Positions 40,393 to 52,619 of a DNA stretch of 64,000 nucleotides are shown here, piece after piece. Position 1 is the stretch's first letter; each line of letters opens with the position of its first letter. The stretch spans positions 821,001 through 885,000 of the forward strand of contig CM035356.1 in assembly GCA_020137815.1 (NCBI GenBank), written 5' to 3'. The translations under genes and the position numbers were made by a program. The DNA is from Hormiphora californensis (lineage: Eukaryota; Ctenophora; Tentaculata; Cydippida; Pleurobrachiidae). The notes under the pieces are model-generated. The model saw nothing but the letters and a program-made list of their open reading frames with translations, had not been told where the DNA came from and ran no database searches.

Positions 40393-41213
40393 GGGTGTGC
40401 TATTTTTCCCAACTCATAAATCAAATCCAATTTTCACATAGGTTACCCCTAGAATGAGTTCCTACGATCATTCTAAAACATTTGGTAAAAAAATTTTAGT
40501 CCTACCCTGGCCCAATTACGTGGGCCGATGTATGCCCATATATGGGCATATTCATATCAAAAAAATGTTTTTGGGGCGTTATTTCGAAAAAAACCACACA
40601 TATGAATCGCCTCATGAGACTCAGTACAACCAGTATTTCCAGTCTGCACCTTCAGAACTCCATTTTATAATGAAAAATTTTTTTTGTTTCATCTTTTTTT
40701 CTTTCACATTTTCCTACTTTGCAGTATTAAAGTGGAGACGAATTTTAACTTTTTGAGATTTTATTTGTCGGAATGCAAATTCCGGTTGCAACCGACTAAT
40801 TTTGACCTGCTGAACACGATCCTGTTCATGAAAAAGCTCTCAAAATTGAAGAAAATGACCAAAATGAACATTTTTAGTCATAAATGAACATTTTTGGTCA
40901 AAAATGAACATTTTCAGGTCAAAAATGAACTTTGGCTAACTTTCATGATACACATCCATTCTGATCGGTATCAAACCGCTGAACACGACCCTGTCTATAA
41001 AAAGTTGATATAAAGAACATGGCAAACACTGGTGTAAAACACACATATTTTCCTTTTTTCGGTAAAAAAGTAAACTTTTTTAATCGCCTGGCCCACGTAA
41101 TTGACATACACTACCCCAATTCCGTTTTCAGGATTTAGTAGACAATTGTCCATAGTTTCATATCTACCCTTAACTTATTGGCCAAGTCGACAAAATTTTC
41201 ACTTAGCACACCC
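40393..41213. mobile_element. TA-flanked MITE (Tc1/mariner-like termini)
   Basis: Terminal inverted repeats GGGTGTGCTA and TTAGCACACCC, each directly flanked by TA (40391-40392 and 41214-41215). The interior holds a second inverted pair around GGCCCACGTAATTG and a run of AAAATGAACATTTTT repeats (40860-40930). No transposase frame; 821 bases. Superfamily is inferred from the TA target only. Confidence 0.65.
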
Positions 41214-41539
41214 TAGTGTGTATTACACATGCTAATTTTTATTGGGATCCCACCACACACTTATAACAAGGAAATGACTGATAGTACACACACACACCTC
41301 TCTTCAAACATCTCTTTTCTCACTTGCCAACATATAATCTCTTCTGATATGTTCTCTCGCATATAACCTCTCTCCCTTGTCCATCTTCTTAGTTGTTTGT
41401 ACAATCTATCTCTCTATCTCTCTCTCTCCCTTGTCTCTCTTCAGTCTCCAGAGTTGATGACACAATCTCTCTCTCTCTCTCCACCTCCTCAGTTGTTACT
41501 TGTTAGTACAATCTCTCTCGCTCTTGCCCCTCCTCTCAG

Positions 41540-41711
41540 GTCCCTCTGATCGGGCCTATCACTATATTGCTACTGCTCCTATAGTCCCCAACCCTCCCTT
41601 GTATTGCAAGATCCAGTATGGACGGAGGATCGTGACATCAGGGGAACATGATAGAACACGAGGCACACTACGACAATCATCCAAACCACTCTCTCAGCTC
41701 TATCTTCCATG
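41540..41711 (+). CDS. isolated possible exon of unknown gene
   Basis: Open segment of 172 bases between TCTCAG and CATG|GTAAAC, preceded by a long pyrimidine tract. It encodes a stretch with PLYCKIQYGRRIVTSG and HDRTRGTLRQSS; I do not recognise it. Its end phase (2) does not join directly to the first visible GPCR exon (which needs 1 base), so either another exon intervenes or it belongs to something else. Confidence 0.25.
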
Positions 41712-41882
41712 GTAAACAACACGCTGCATCTTCTGTTTGTTATCTTTTTTAAGCTAGATATACATATGTTTGCCTTCTTTGTGTTATCTTTTTTAAGCTA
41801 GATATATGTAAGCCTTTCACCCTTTGTCCCATCTATGTTCTCCCGACAGTACAATATTAATTGTTGTTGTACGAGGGTAGCT

Positions 41883-41962
41883 TGGTGGCGCAGTCACACC
41901 TCTAGGGCCTCGTTTTATCGTGCCATGCACGGGAGTTGTAAGGGTGACTGCGTCACCAAGAG
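41883..41962. mobile_element. short MITE, TTGGTGGCGCAGTC ends, copy 2
   Basis: Ends CTTGGTGGCGCAGTCAC and, inverted, CTTGGTGACGCAGTCAC, about 80 bases. Same family as 36155-36236. The ends pair almost perfectly. Confidence 0.6.
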
Positions 41963-43983
41963 GGTAGCATAATCATGATAATGTGCCAGTCCCAATTGTA
42001 GCAGTGTGGCGCACTGGGGTGTGTCATGTGTGTATCTTAAAACTTCTTTTCATATATTAGCCTCTCTGTTGAATGGCAATCACTAAACCGGGCGGTCTTT
42101 ATCGTCTGACCGAACTCCGAAGCATATTTAGCGGGATCGTTTTATTTCAGCATACATTGCGGCTCAATCAGTCTGGAAGATCTGCGTGTTGTGTGGGCCA
42201 CATTATAAATGATCATCTAGACTTGTTATTTTTAATTCTGTTCTTACATCAAGAAAGTACTTAGTTCTTAGATCAAGAAAGGTACTATAAAAATGAATGT
42301 TGAAAGCAGAGCATGTGGATGTATTCATATTCGAGAAATAGAGATCACTATATAATATTTCTGATGAAAGATAGATAATTTATCACTGATCACCGATGGA
42401 TAGAAAGAGAGACGGTACTATGATAGAGGGACAGGGAGAGATAGACACACACAGAGAGATAGATAGAGAGAGATATAGAAAGATAAATGAATAATGAGAT
42501 AGACAGTCCAGACACAGAGGACTATCTCACCGCAGAGTAGCGGTATTTCCCACAGAAGCATCTCTATGCTAATGCTACTCAGCGCTGCCGCTTTCCAGCT
42601 GTGTGTGTATGTATGTGTTATAAGCATCAAGTTTGGCGTTCCTCCCTCTCTCTTTGAAGCAACTTTCCTAATCGCTACATTTATTCTCCCGTCCAAGTAT
42701 TTTTAACTTTCCTCCTTTCACATTTAAGATATCTAATTATAATGCTTTTTGCTGTCGACGGTTAAACTAGCCTCTCACGCCCAGCTATTACCAGCACTTA
42801 ACAATGGGCTACCACTAGGCGATGATATGTGTATAATACTGTATACTAATTATAACCACACACATATTATGCGAGTGTTATCATTGTGAACTTTCTACAG
42901 GCCGATATATTTATTCTTCTCAGGCACCCATTGTCTGCCCCAGTTCCTCTCTCTCTCTCTCTCGGTCTCAATGTACAAGAGTGCTCTGCAGTTGCTCTCC
43001 TAAATCTCTAGCTAGCTCTCTTGAATATGATAGGATTAGGACCTTTTTAATCGTTCCAGCTCCGTGTTAGTGCAGTGTGACATAGTTGGGTGTGTCCAAT
43101 GCGTGCAATCAATAAACTCTAAAACCCAACTGCTACATGACATCATGTGTGTGCGTTTTAGTTCCGATCGACTCCTCTTTTTGCGTGTAGAGAGTCAGAA
43201 CAAGAATATTGAAATAGCGGCCCTTGATTCTTGATCTGTCTTTGTAAGACGATTCAATTTTATTTGACCCCCATAATACTTGAATGCTAAGTAAAGTGAT
43301 TGAAGTTAAGAATATTTAAGTAACACACAGAAAAAGTAAAAAGAATAGAATTAATCTCTTTTCCTTCCTCTCGCTCGATTAGTGGCTTTGAGTACTATTA
43401 AGCAGTAACTAGGCTACCTACATTTTAATGTTTTAACATTTTTTAAGATGCTTGGATAACTAACTCTGTGGTTTACAATATTGTAAAGGTAGAACGGGGG
43501 CTATCAAATTGACTAGCCCAGAAAAATGAGCCACCATTGTTTCCCGATATCAGTATCATTACTAGTGTAGACTGTAGTTATGTTACCAGATAAATCTCAA
43601 TAGTCCTCAAAACCCCATTGATCAGTCATTATATATCAATTAAAATTAAATTAAAATAAATGGTCTTTTGCAAATAAATGGTCTTTTGCAAATACTCTTG
43701 ATGTGATAATACCACTGCTGTATCTTTACACGTGTGTTAGTTTCTGTGTGATATGGGAATGGCGGTATCAGTGAGGAAAGAACATTTCAAAACCATTAAT
43801 TGGTCTGATATTATGTACTCAACTCACTCATTCGCAGGTAGTATTCGCTGTTAGGAAGGCAATTCTGTAACATTAATGCTAAAAATTTTACACTGCATTT
43901 TATAACTTTCTGTAAATTTATTCTTAATCATCCAACCTTATTTACCCCTTCTACTATATATCTCACCGCCTCCCCCTTTACAG
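41963..43983. other. no gene supported
   Basis: AT-rich with short (CT)n and (GATA)n patches (42410-42490, 42950-42964). The missing first exon or exons of the GPCR should lie here or upstream, but I cannot identify them. Confidence 0.5.
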
Positions 43984-46900
43984 AGAAAGATATCCAGATA
44001 CAAACAGCGATAGCACTGGTAGAGGGCTCAGTTGGTATCTTTCTATCTGGATTCATTATTATCAGCATCATTCAATTCAGGTAAAAAACTTACACTACAC
44101 ACAGAGTGATCTAATGGGTGTTTTAAAAATATAATACAGATCTGAGTTACATGATATTCTACTTAAATTGAGCTTTGTGTTGTCTAAGTGGTACAATATG
44201 TTAAAACATGTGTAATAGTGTCATAGTATTATAGTAGCTGTACAAATAGAAACAAGTTAGTTAGTCTAGTTTGACTAACTAACTTGTTTCTATTTGTATT
44301 TGCTCTCACCCTGTGATAGAGCACTGTCGGCACCCGGTGCACTGCAGCTGTATTATAGTAGCTGTATAAGAGTGGTACACGCTAAAGAAATACCGTACAA
44401 CACAGCTGTGTCGCTCTGTTTTTGTACGTTATACCACCTACTTATATTGTCCCCTACTGTCAAGTTATAGATAGGTGATACGTTTTGTATATTCTAGTAG
44501 TACACTGAATAAATCTATAGTTCTAGAGTTAACAAAACAAAGATAACAATTCGGTGCAAACTCTCACAATACAATGCAACTCACACACTAGATAGACCCC
44601 TCGACTCCCTCGATCTAGCCTTAACAAGCAACACAAGGCTCCAACAAGCACGTCAGAATTGTAGAACTGAATTATCAAAAGTCATGCACTGCACAAAATT
44701 ATTGTACAACACGCTGTACAAGATACAATTATCATAAGACACGCTGTACAGTGTACAAGATACAATTATTATTTCAGGAGAGACTTCAGTAAGCAGATAA
44801 TGCTCTACGCTAACCTGGTTATGGCGTGTTTCGTAGCGGGACTATACATGGTACTATCTCGGGCAGTTAACATCCTATTTCACATACAAAAACATCCAGG
44901 TGACTTTGATCTGCCGAACCCTTACAGAGCGTGCTTTTATGAAATAAAATGCAGTGTGAGCTACACTACGAAGCTAGAAATTATACAGAGTATGCTTTTA
45001 TGAAATGAAAAAAGCTAGAAAATGTTCTCATTCTCACATTGTGTAGCTCTGTGAGGGTTCGAGGCAGAGCAGTTCTCGCAAAGTGAGCTGTAATGCAAAT
45101 CAAATATATGGTCCTCATAAATAAGTGATACATACAGAGCACAATCTATTCTTATTTGTGGGCATATATTATATCGGGGGGGTAATCATGGTGACAAATG
45201 GTGACAAATGGTGACATATGGTGACAAATGGTGATGGTGACATGACCAAAATTTTGAAATGAGTCACCATTTGTCACCATTCTCTCTGGAGCTTCCTACA
45301 GGCATAATATGATGTTATGGGACATAATATGATGTTATGGGACACTGGGGGACACTTCTACCAAGTTTCAAGTCGATTGGATGTAATAAAGGGGTCACAG
45401 GTGGTTAATTGCGCTTTGATGTGTTGTGCGACGGAGGTACACACTTAACGTGACTTTTGGGAAGTTTTAGCGGTCCAAAACACTACTAGCCGATCCGGAA
45501 TGGCCATGTTAACAACTTATGAACAAATATGTCGGTATAAGGAAATTAATAAATTTTATTAAATTTTTAAAGAAATTCTGCCGAAATCCGCAAATTTCGT
45601 CAAAAAATGGTGACAAATGGAGACAAATGGTGACAAATGGAGAACAAATGGAGACAAATGGAGACAAATGGCGATGGTGGCATACCCTAAATGGTCAGAT
45701 GAGTCACCATTTGTCACCATCTGTCACCATTTGTCACCATGATAACCCCCCCATTATATCAACGCTATTACTGAATATATAATATCATCAGAATATATAT
45801 TCTAGCACACTCTAAAGTGTAAGAGCGTCCTTATTACATTTCTCATTACCCTCTCCCCCTCTAGACGAAAAGATACACCTAGATCTAGAGACAGAGCTGG
45901 TGATATTCCCCCTCTGTATCCCACTGATGTATCTCTGGGCTCTGAGCAGGAATATTATCTTCCTGTCCACGGTACCAATCACCCTGGATAGGTTGCTGGC
46001 TGTCACTATGAGTGTGCGGTACAAGGGATTTGCAACTAACAGGTCGTTTAGATGTGAGTATATAATAACGGAGTTAGCTAAAGAGGGGGCCGGGAGGTTT
46101 TAACTGTATTATAGACAGGGTAAAGACATTCTCCTCTCATTTGCATTCTCAAATATCCTTTCATTCCCATCCTCATTCCCCAACCTCCTCCTCTTATCCT
46201 ATCTCATCCTCCTAATCTTATTCCAGTGTTGGTAGTAATGACATGGGTCATATCCGTCCTTCATGTAGCAGCAATAGGAGTTGCAGCGGAGTTGTATGGA
46301 CACAAGATCTTCCTCTCCCAGCACACCCTCAGCTGCTCCTACGGACACCACGATTTCTCGGTATGAATCATAATGTGAGACAACACATCACATCTTGATG
46401 AAATAAGCTCATACAAATACAACGGAAGTTTTTAAGGTCTATACAATTGTTTCATGATGCCCCATATTAATTTTTTCCCACCCACTATAATTTACCCTCT
46501 CACCCCTCACCAGGCATCTGTGGCCCTGTCAGTTTACCTCGGCCTAGCCCTACCCACCCTACTGTTCCACATAGTGAGCTATATCATAATGATATACAAG
46601 ATTCGGAAGAGAACACGTCTCATCAACCTATCTAACGATCTCCTCCGGATTGGACTGGTAGTGGCATTGGCATTTAGTGTCACATGGCTGCCCCAAGTCA
46701 TCCTTAAAACAGTCAACCATATTGAGGTAAGAGCACAGAGTTTGTCTGTTCGACCACAATAAAGTGAATATATAAAGTACCAACCATATTGAGGTATCAG
46801 AGGTTGTATCTTTAGTTTTTTAACCATTACAAATTTAAATGGATCAACCAATATTATATGGTAGACTGAAATGATTCATACCCCCACCAGGCAAGCAGAA

Positions 46901-47196
46901 ATGACGATATCCACTCGCGGCCACCCAACTTTCAAGAGTTCATCTGTTTCACTTTCAGCAACCTCTCTCCCGTTATAAACTGTATAATCTATATTTTCGG
47001 AGTCAAAGTTATCCGCCAGACACTGACTGCAAACTATCGTAAAGCAAGTTCTAGACTGAGTAAACAGTTGACAAAGCGGATCTTGGTGTTAAGGACATTG
47101 AGCGGTTTGGGAGTTAACAAGGGGGATACAGAAAATGCTGACACTAATGTAGATAGTATAGAAGATGTGACATTTCATATCGAGGCTGAATTGTGA
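43984..47196 (+). CDS. rhodopsin-class (class A) G protein-coupled receptor, 5' exon missing
   Basis: Seven-pass plasma-membrane receptor; ligand unknown. Six exons join in phase: 43984-44080, 44778-44899, 45865-46053, 46227-46360, 46514-46726, 46891-47196; 353 visible residues, stop TGA. TM1 (AIALVEGSVGIFLSGFIIIS), TM2 (MLYANLVMACFVAGLYMVL), TM3 ending in PITLDRLLAV (DRL in place of DRY), TM4 (VVMTWVISVLHVAAIGVAA), TM5 (ALPTLLFHIVSYIIMIYKI), TM6 (LVVALAFSVTWLPQVIL) and TM7 (NLSPVINCIIYIF, with SPVINCIIY in place of NPxxY). The extracellular loop 2 Cys is in TLSCSYGHH. The N-terminus with the start codon is not found; the first visible exon needs one base from an upstream exon. An intron carries the MITE at 45176. 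Confidence 0.88.
44242..44297. repeat. hairpin: 22-25-bp arms
   Basis: ACAAATAGAAACAAGTTAGT and onward, facing its exact complement around a short loop, in the GPCR intron 44081-44777. Same family as 37362-37413. Confidence 0.7.
45176..45752. mobile_element. hAT-like MITE with G-run termini and 8-bp TSD
   Basis: Terminal inverted repeats start with seven G then TAATCATGGTGACAAATGG; the right end is GTCACCATGATAACCCCCCC. Direct repeats ATTATATC at 45168-45175 and 45753-45760 are exact 8-bp target-site duplications. Inside are arrays of (GGTGACAAAT)n at both ends and an ACCAAGTTTCAAGTCGATTG motif also seen in the intronic repeat at 28-34 kb. 577 bases, non-coding, in the GPCR intron between TM2 and TM3 exons. 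Confidence 0.85.
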
Positions 47197-47234
47197 TGGC
47201 TGGACGATATATTTAATTATATTGCTAAAGTCAA

Positions 47235-47373
47235 TTTTTTTTTCAACTGTTCACCCAAAATCGAAATTTCAGTGAAATTTAGAAACTTAGTGGCGTGCGC
47301 TATACGTTAACATGTGATAAACACTCAAAACAAATCCGTGCACGACTTTGGAGGGTGAACAGTTGAAAAAAAA
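47235..47373. mobile_element. small MITE in the GPCR 3' flank
   Basis: Ends TTTTTTTCAACTGTTCACCC and its exact complement, 139 bases, starting 39 bases after the GPCR stop, so probably transcribed in its 3'UTR. Confidence 0.7.
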
Positions 47374-49960
47374 TGGAGTATATGCTGGTTTTTTTATTTG
47401 TTTCTCCTTCTCTGAGTGTGTCGTAAAATCGTTGTTTCTAATTATTGTTGTTCATCTGAATTAAAACAGGGGGCTTCAATTGTTTTGTTCAAAACCGTGG
47501 GGCGCGGGGAGGGAGGGTCGAACAAGGCAAGGCTTCATAGCAAACTAGTTTCATTGTTTTTTTGCTGTCGAGGTTTATGTAGTAGGTGAGGTAGGAATTT
47601 CTTGATAAACTTGATAACTCCTGATTTCTCGACGGTCGGAACAGTACGGTAGAATCGGAGGACACATCACACAGCCCACAGGCAAGCGAAAAATAAAAAA
47701 TGACACCAATTTCTGCTCTCTAAGTTGCCGCTTTTGGTTTAGGGAAACGCTGCAGTACGTGGTGGAGCAAAGGAGGTCTTTAGATTACACCAAAGTTGTG
47801 ATTTTTAACGCTGTAGCAACAGCCAATATTTTTTAAAAGCCACGTTGTCGGTTGGCATTTGCTAAAATTCCAGTGCTGGTTAAGACAGCACTTTAAGTTT
47901 AAGTTTAAGTTTAAGTTTAATCACTATTTATCACAAAGTCAATATAAAAATATTAAAACCTTGTCCCGCTCTTACACCAAACATATTTAATATAAATAGA
48001 TATAAAAAATAAGCTACAAGGCTGATGTGAAAGCACCAGCGGTTACCTAAAGCGGGTTAAGCTAGTTCACGATACAATGAGGCAGATAACATCAGCATAA
48101 ACTGCACAATTAAATAACTGAGATACAACGGCTTTTGAAAAAAGTGCACAAACAAACCAACACAGCCCGCAGACAAACAAAACGAACAAACAAACAACCA
48201 AACAAATAAATAAGCAAACAAACAAACAAATAAGTCAACACTAAACAGACAGGCAAACAAGAAAGTTAACAAACAAGCATACATACAAACAAACATACAA
48301 AAGAACAGTCAAATAAATAAATAAATAAACAAACAGGTACAAGTGAACATCAAAATAATAACAACAGACATAATATCAGATGAGACACACACGGTTAATA
48401 GGTAATAATAGAGTTCAGCATCACGAATAGTTTATTGTCCATACATGGCATAGTTTTTTATCGGTAAAAACGTTAAAACGGTATGTATGGATCTTCTTTC
48501 TTCTTTCGTTTCTCCCTTTAGACTCAGTCAATCTGGAACCTCATCTACTCAGACTCTACACAAACTCGTAGGCCAAGATACACTTAAAACAGAAAAAACA
48601 CACTAAGAACCTAAAATTCTCACTACTCTGGCTTGGATGATCCCTCTACTAAGTCTCATGAAGATGTAGGAAGGACAGGGAAATGGGAAATGTAGCAGGT
48701 TAAGGAGGAGGGAGCAGCAGGTTAGGGAGGAAGCAGCAGTGCAGGTTATAATAATAATAATAATAATATCGAATATTTATATCCCGCTATCATGCGTTAA
48801 ATATGCTAGTTCACTACTCGTTTAAACTAGAACTTAAAGATATACTTAAAGAACACCGAGATTATCGTTAAAACTAACACCGCGTCTATAGCGGCCTTCT
48901 CATAGCCAGAGGAATGCCATTCAAGCTAATTTTGATCAAGAAATAATAATAAAGAGAGAAGATTTAGTCCGAGGAAAAAAGTATAAAAAAAATACGTTAT
49001 GGTTAAGGAGGATGTAGCAGGTTATGGAGGGAGCAGCAGGTTGAGGAGGATGTAGCAGGTTTCAGAAGGGAGCAGCAGTGCAGGTTAAAGAGGGAGCAGC
49101 AGTGCAGGTTAAGGAGGGAGCAGCAGGTTAAGGAGGGAGCAGGAGGTTTCAACGTTGGCAAATGCTACAGACCCATCAGAGCGCTGTTGGGACTCGGGCC
49201 CCTGACTGAGGGCCTAGGGGGCTGGAGGAGGGTACCCCGGCTTTCGCAAAAAAGGGCCTAGGGGGCTGGGGAGGGGCCTGACAGCACTTGTAAACTTTCA
49301 GCGTTGTCGGAAAAATTTGGAGAGCTTCAGCTGAGTCAGTTCCCCGCGGGGAACTGACTCAGCTGAAGCGGGGGCGATTATAATCTGGGTGCCTTGCAGC
49401 CTGTTTACAGGTGCGCGCTACCAAAAGAGTATACTTAGACCGACTTTTTTCAAACGGCTATAGTCATGGAACCACATGGCCGATTTGAGTAAACTAAACG
49501 GTATCAGTTAGAGAATCGATAGCCCTAACCGATAACCCCAAACCAAACCCTAACCAGACCCTAACGGATAGCCCTAACCCGTCGCGCGCGCCAAAACTAC
49601 GAATTGTTAGCAATGAAAGGCACCCAGATTTTAACGTTTTCCAGCTGAAGCTCTCCGGGGCCCCGGCCTAATAAAAAATTCCCCCGGCCTAATAAAAAAT
49701 TCTAAGTTTTACGCTGTTTTTGTAACGCGCTAAAATAAAATAAGTTGCGATGCATTGTAGCTATTTAAAATGCGCGGCGCGAAAAATCTCCTCTCAAATC
49801 CAGATTTGGATCCAAAAATTGAAGCAAATTTCACAATTTTGAAAATTTTGTACGCCTATCTTGATCTATGCTTGAAAGTTATGCTTACACATCTGTTTGG
49901 CACTGCTGCGTCGTTTTGCTTTAGCTTGAATTTTACCGTAACTCTTGTTTCAGATTGGCA
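47374..49960. other. intergenic: low-complexity, minisatellite, no gene
   Basis: (TTTAAG)n at 47893-47920; (AAAC/AAAT)n at 48140-48345; (ATA)n at 48750-48768; a purine-rich minisatellite with unit GGTTAAGGAGGGAGCAGCA at about 48690-48735 and 49005-49150; degenerate CCCTAA telomere-like hexamers at 49522-49582. No exon-bounded coding segment is seen. Confidence 0.6.
49325..49368. repeat. perfect 44-bp palindrome
   Basis: CTTCAGCTGAGTCAGTTCCCC GC then its exact reverse complement, no loop. Further out, GGCACCCAGATT recurs inverted or direct at about 49390-49400 and 49619-49630, and GAGAGCTTCAGCTG is mirrored by CAGCTGAAGCTCTCC at 49642, so it may be the core of a larger element (about 49190-49690). 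Confidence 0.85.
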
Positions 49961-51888
49961 ATGTTTGGTTTTAACAAACGCCGTCGAGGTCGCCCAAACG
50001 TTAGAGCTCGGAAAACAGAAGATGATGGTGACACCGCTCCCGCTCCCGATGCTCCAAAGCCGATCGAAAAGAAGGCAGAAAAGGAAAAGAGCAAGGTTGG
50101 AAGCGAGAAGAAGAAAACTTCGAAGCTCAGTTTCCAAGAGGAGGAAGTTGCTCCTGAACAAGAGTTCAAAGTGAAGAAATCCAGCATGAGCAGGAAGCTT
50201 GCCAGAGAAAAGGAGCGTGAGAAAAGCAAGAAAATTAAGGATTATGTCGGTCCAATGTCTCCCGAACATGAGCCTTCACCGCCGCCGCCGCCCCAAATAC
50301 ATGATCAGTTCCCACAGCACAGCGTCCTTCCTCCCTCAACCTCCTCAATACCAGACGCGTACACAATCCATCAGGCGAGGAAGAAAAGGGAGCTGGCACG
50401 GCTCCAACAGCAATCTGACTACATTCCAGTGAAGGAGGATGAGAGAAGGGGAGGAGGTGGAACAGGGATGGATTCAGATGATGAGGAGGAGGGTCGAGTT
50501 GAGATGAGAGTTCACACGGAGGATCTAACAGAGATGGGGGAGGAAATGGAGGAGAGTGAGTGCGTCCAATGGGAGGAGGAACAGCTAAGAAAGGGAGCCC
50601 TTACCAGCGCTGTAGTACCAGATAACATACCCTCTCAACCAGTTTCTGTTGCAGTTGAAATTCAACAACAGCAGCAGGGGACTTTATCACGGGACTACAT
50701 CCCCCAGAATATCCCTCAAACTCTCTCCCTTTCTGAGATCAGAAACAGGTTAACCCAGGAGGTGAAGACCTTTGAGCAAGATGCTCAGGAATGTGATGGC
50801 CGTGTGGAAACTTCAGACAAGGCCCTTGCTGTTTGTAAAGATAAGATAGCGGAGGAAGAGAAATCAATTGAGAGATTGTCATCTGCATTCCAATTTTATC
50901 AGGAAATGCGGTGTTATCTGAATGATTATCTGCAGCTCATATCCGTTAAAGTTGATCAAATTTCTGGATTGGAGGACAGGGTTCTTGAATTGTTTGCAAA
51001 TCAGTCACTCAGCGACAAAGAAATAAGGGGCAAGTACACTGCTCTAACCGAGGAAGGATCACAATTAATGAGCGATGTTCGAGAGGAATTCTGCTCATCC
51101 AGGGCAGTCCGTGAAATGTTTGTAAAATGGAAAAAAGAACAACCAGAGAGTTATAAGGATGCCTACATATCTCAGTGTCTCCCCCGGGTTATGACGCCTC
51201 TTATTAACCTTGAGATGGCAGGGGTGGAACCCACTCCTAGAGAACTCCGCCAGCTTTGAGGAGTTCCCCTGGTTTTTGGATTTGGTGGGCGTTGGAAATG
51301 CCGAACTGTTGCAAGATCTCGTCCAAACGGCTCTCATTCCCAAAGTGACGAGTGTGGTTGAGCGGTGTTGGCGGCCGGGCGTCCTGGCTCAGTCGGAGAG
51401 ATTGGTGGATCTGGTGAAGTTGATATCGGAAGACTACGGGGCGGAGGGGTCAGAGTGGGAGAGGTTAAACCAGGCCATCCTATACAAAGTTAAACAGAGT
51501 GTATCTCAGATAGCAGACGGGGGTGGTAGTGTTAGTGAGTGTACGGGTCTACTTCACGCTATACTGTTATGGGATGGGGTGACAGCCGGGGTGAGGGGTA
51601 TCGCTCTCCAGTCCCTCCTCTCGGAACGTAATACTACCTGAGCTGGAAGAGCTGCGTAGTGAGCCAAGTACTGTTGAGGTGGTGGAGGGGGTCATCAAGT
51701 CAATTCCAAGTCAGTGGTTCGATGAGACACATGTTATGGTGCCCGAGTTGAAGGGTTTTGCGGGGTATCTTGCGAGGTTGGCTAATAAACTCGGGTCAAG
51801 TGAGCAAAGGAGTTATAAGACTGCGTATAAAAGGGTTAAATCAATGCTGCTAAGGATGCATGCTATTGATTTGTTAAAGTCAAAGTAA
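49961..51888 (+). CDS. PAXBP1: PAXBP1/GCFC family protein, intronless, two frameshifts
   Basis: Nuclear protein; family members link PAX3/7 to H3K4 methylation and take part in spliceosome turnover. About 641 residues if the two shifts are corrected, shorter than human PAXBP1 (about 917). Order: basic N-terminus MFGFNKRRRGRP; LSFQEEEVAPEQEFKVKKSS, a family signature; IPDAYTIHQARKKRELAR; acidic stretch; Trp-Glu segment WEEEQLRKG; coiled coil (about 250-340); GCFC domain from YKDAYISQCLP to a LARLANKL C-terminus. I chose the ATG at 49961, which follows a TTTCAG that might be a 5'UTR acceptor. Frame changes: one surplus base in the GGGG run near 51219-51224 (otherwise stop at 51257-51259), and one near 51616-51626 (otherwise stop at 51639-51641). 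Family conservation resumes in the new frame each time. Confidence 0.85.
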
Positions 51889-51910
51889 ACATTGCACTTA
51901 TTTTATGTTA

Positions 51911-52533
51911 TACTGTGTGATTTTAAATGACTGAGACTGGTATATTGCGAATTGCGTGAAAACTATGGCATCTTTCGACTTCAAATTTTGGGACATGATA
52001 AAACTAGGTTGTAGCAATTTTCTCCTAGTTTTACAGCAAATTTCAATGTTCCTGAATGAATCTATTGCCCAAAAACCTCCTCCAACTTTACACAGTCATA
52101 TCTCTGGAGTCTAATGAGATAGAGAGTTCACATTTTTAGGAGAGACAGATAAGACGATTTCGAATGTTTTGTCTGCTTTACGAGTTGCTACATTTTACCA
52201 TTTGTTCACAGGAACTGTTTAAAGTGATGTAACACGCTCTAATTAGGCCAAATTTAGGTCATTTTACCCCTCAAAGATCACATGTCCAGCTGCATCTAGT
52301 GGGCTAATGAGGCCTTGAACACGCATACGTCACGTGTTACTGTAGAGCTACAGCTCTCCTTTTCCATCTTGAACCAGCAGACATGATCATGATGTCTGGA
52401 AGTGGTAACAAGCTGTAGAAAACCAGACAGACTAGATGCTCTCTACTTCAACGTATCACTCTCTCCCTTTCTCGTTATAAGGTCACGTGACTGGAATTGG
52501 GATCTCGACATGATCACAATGTCTACAAAGCGT

Positions 52534-52619
<86 letters not shown>

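Noticed and set aside
42073-42264. Open frame beginning MAITKPGG
   Set aside because: No splice or domain support, and AT-rich non-coding composition in its second half.
49522-49582. Interstitial telomere tract
   Set aside because: CCCTAA-like hexamers are imperfect and only about five; too weak to call.
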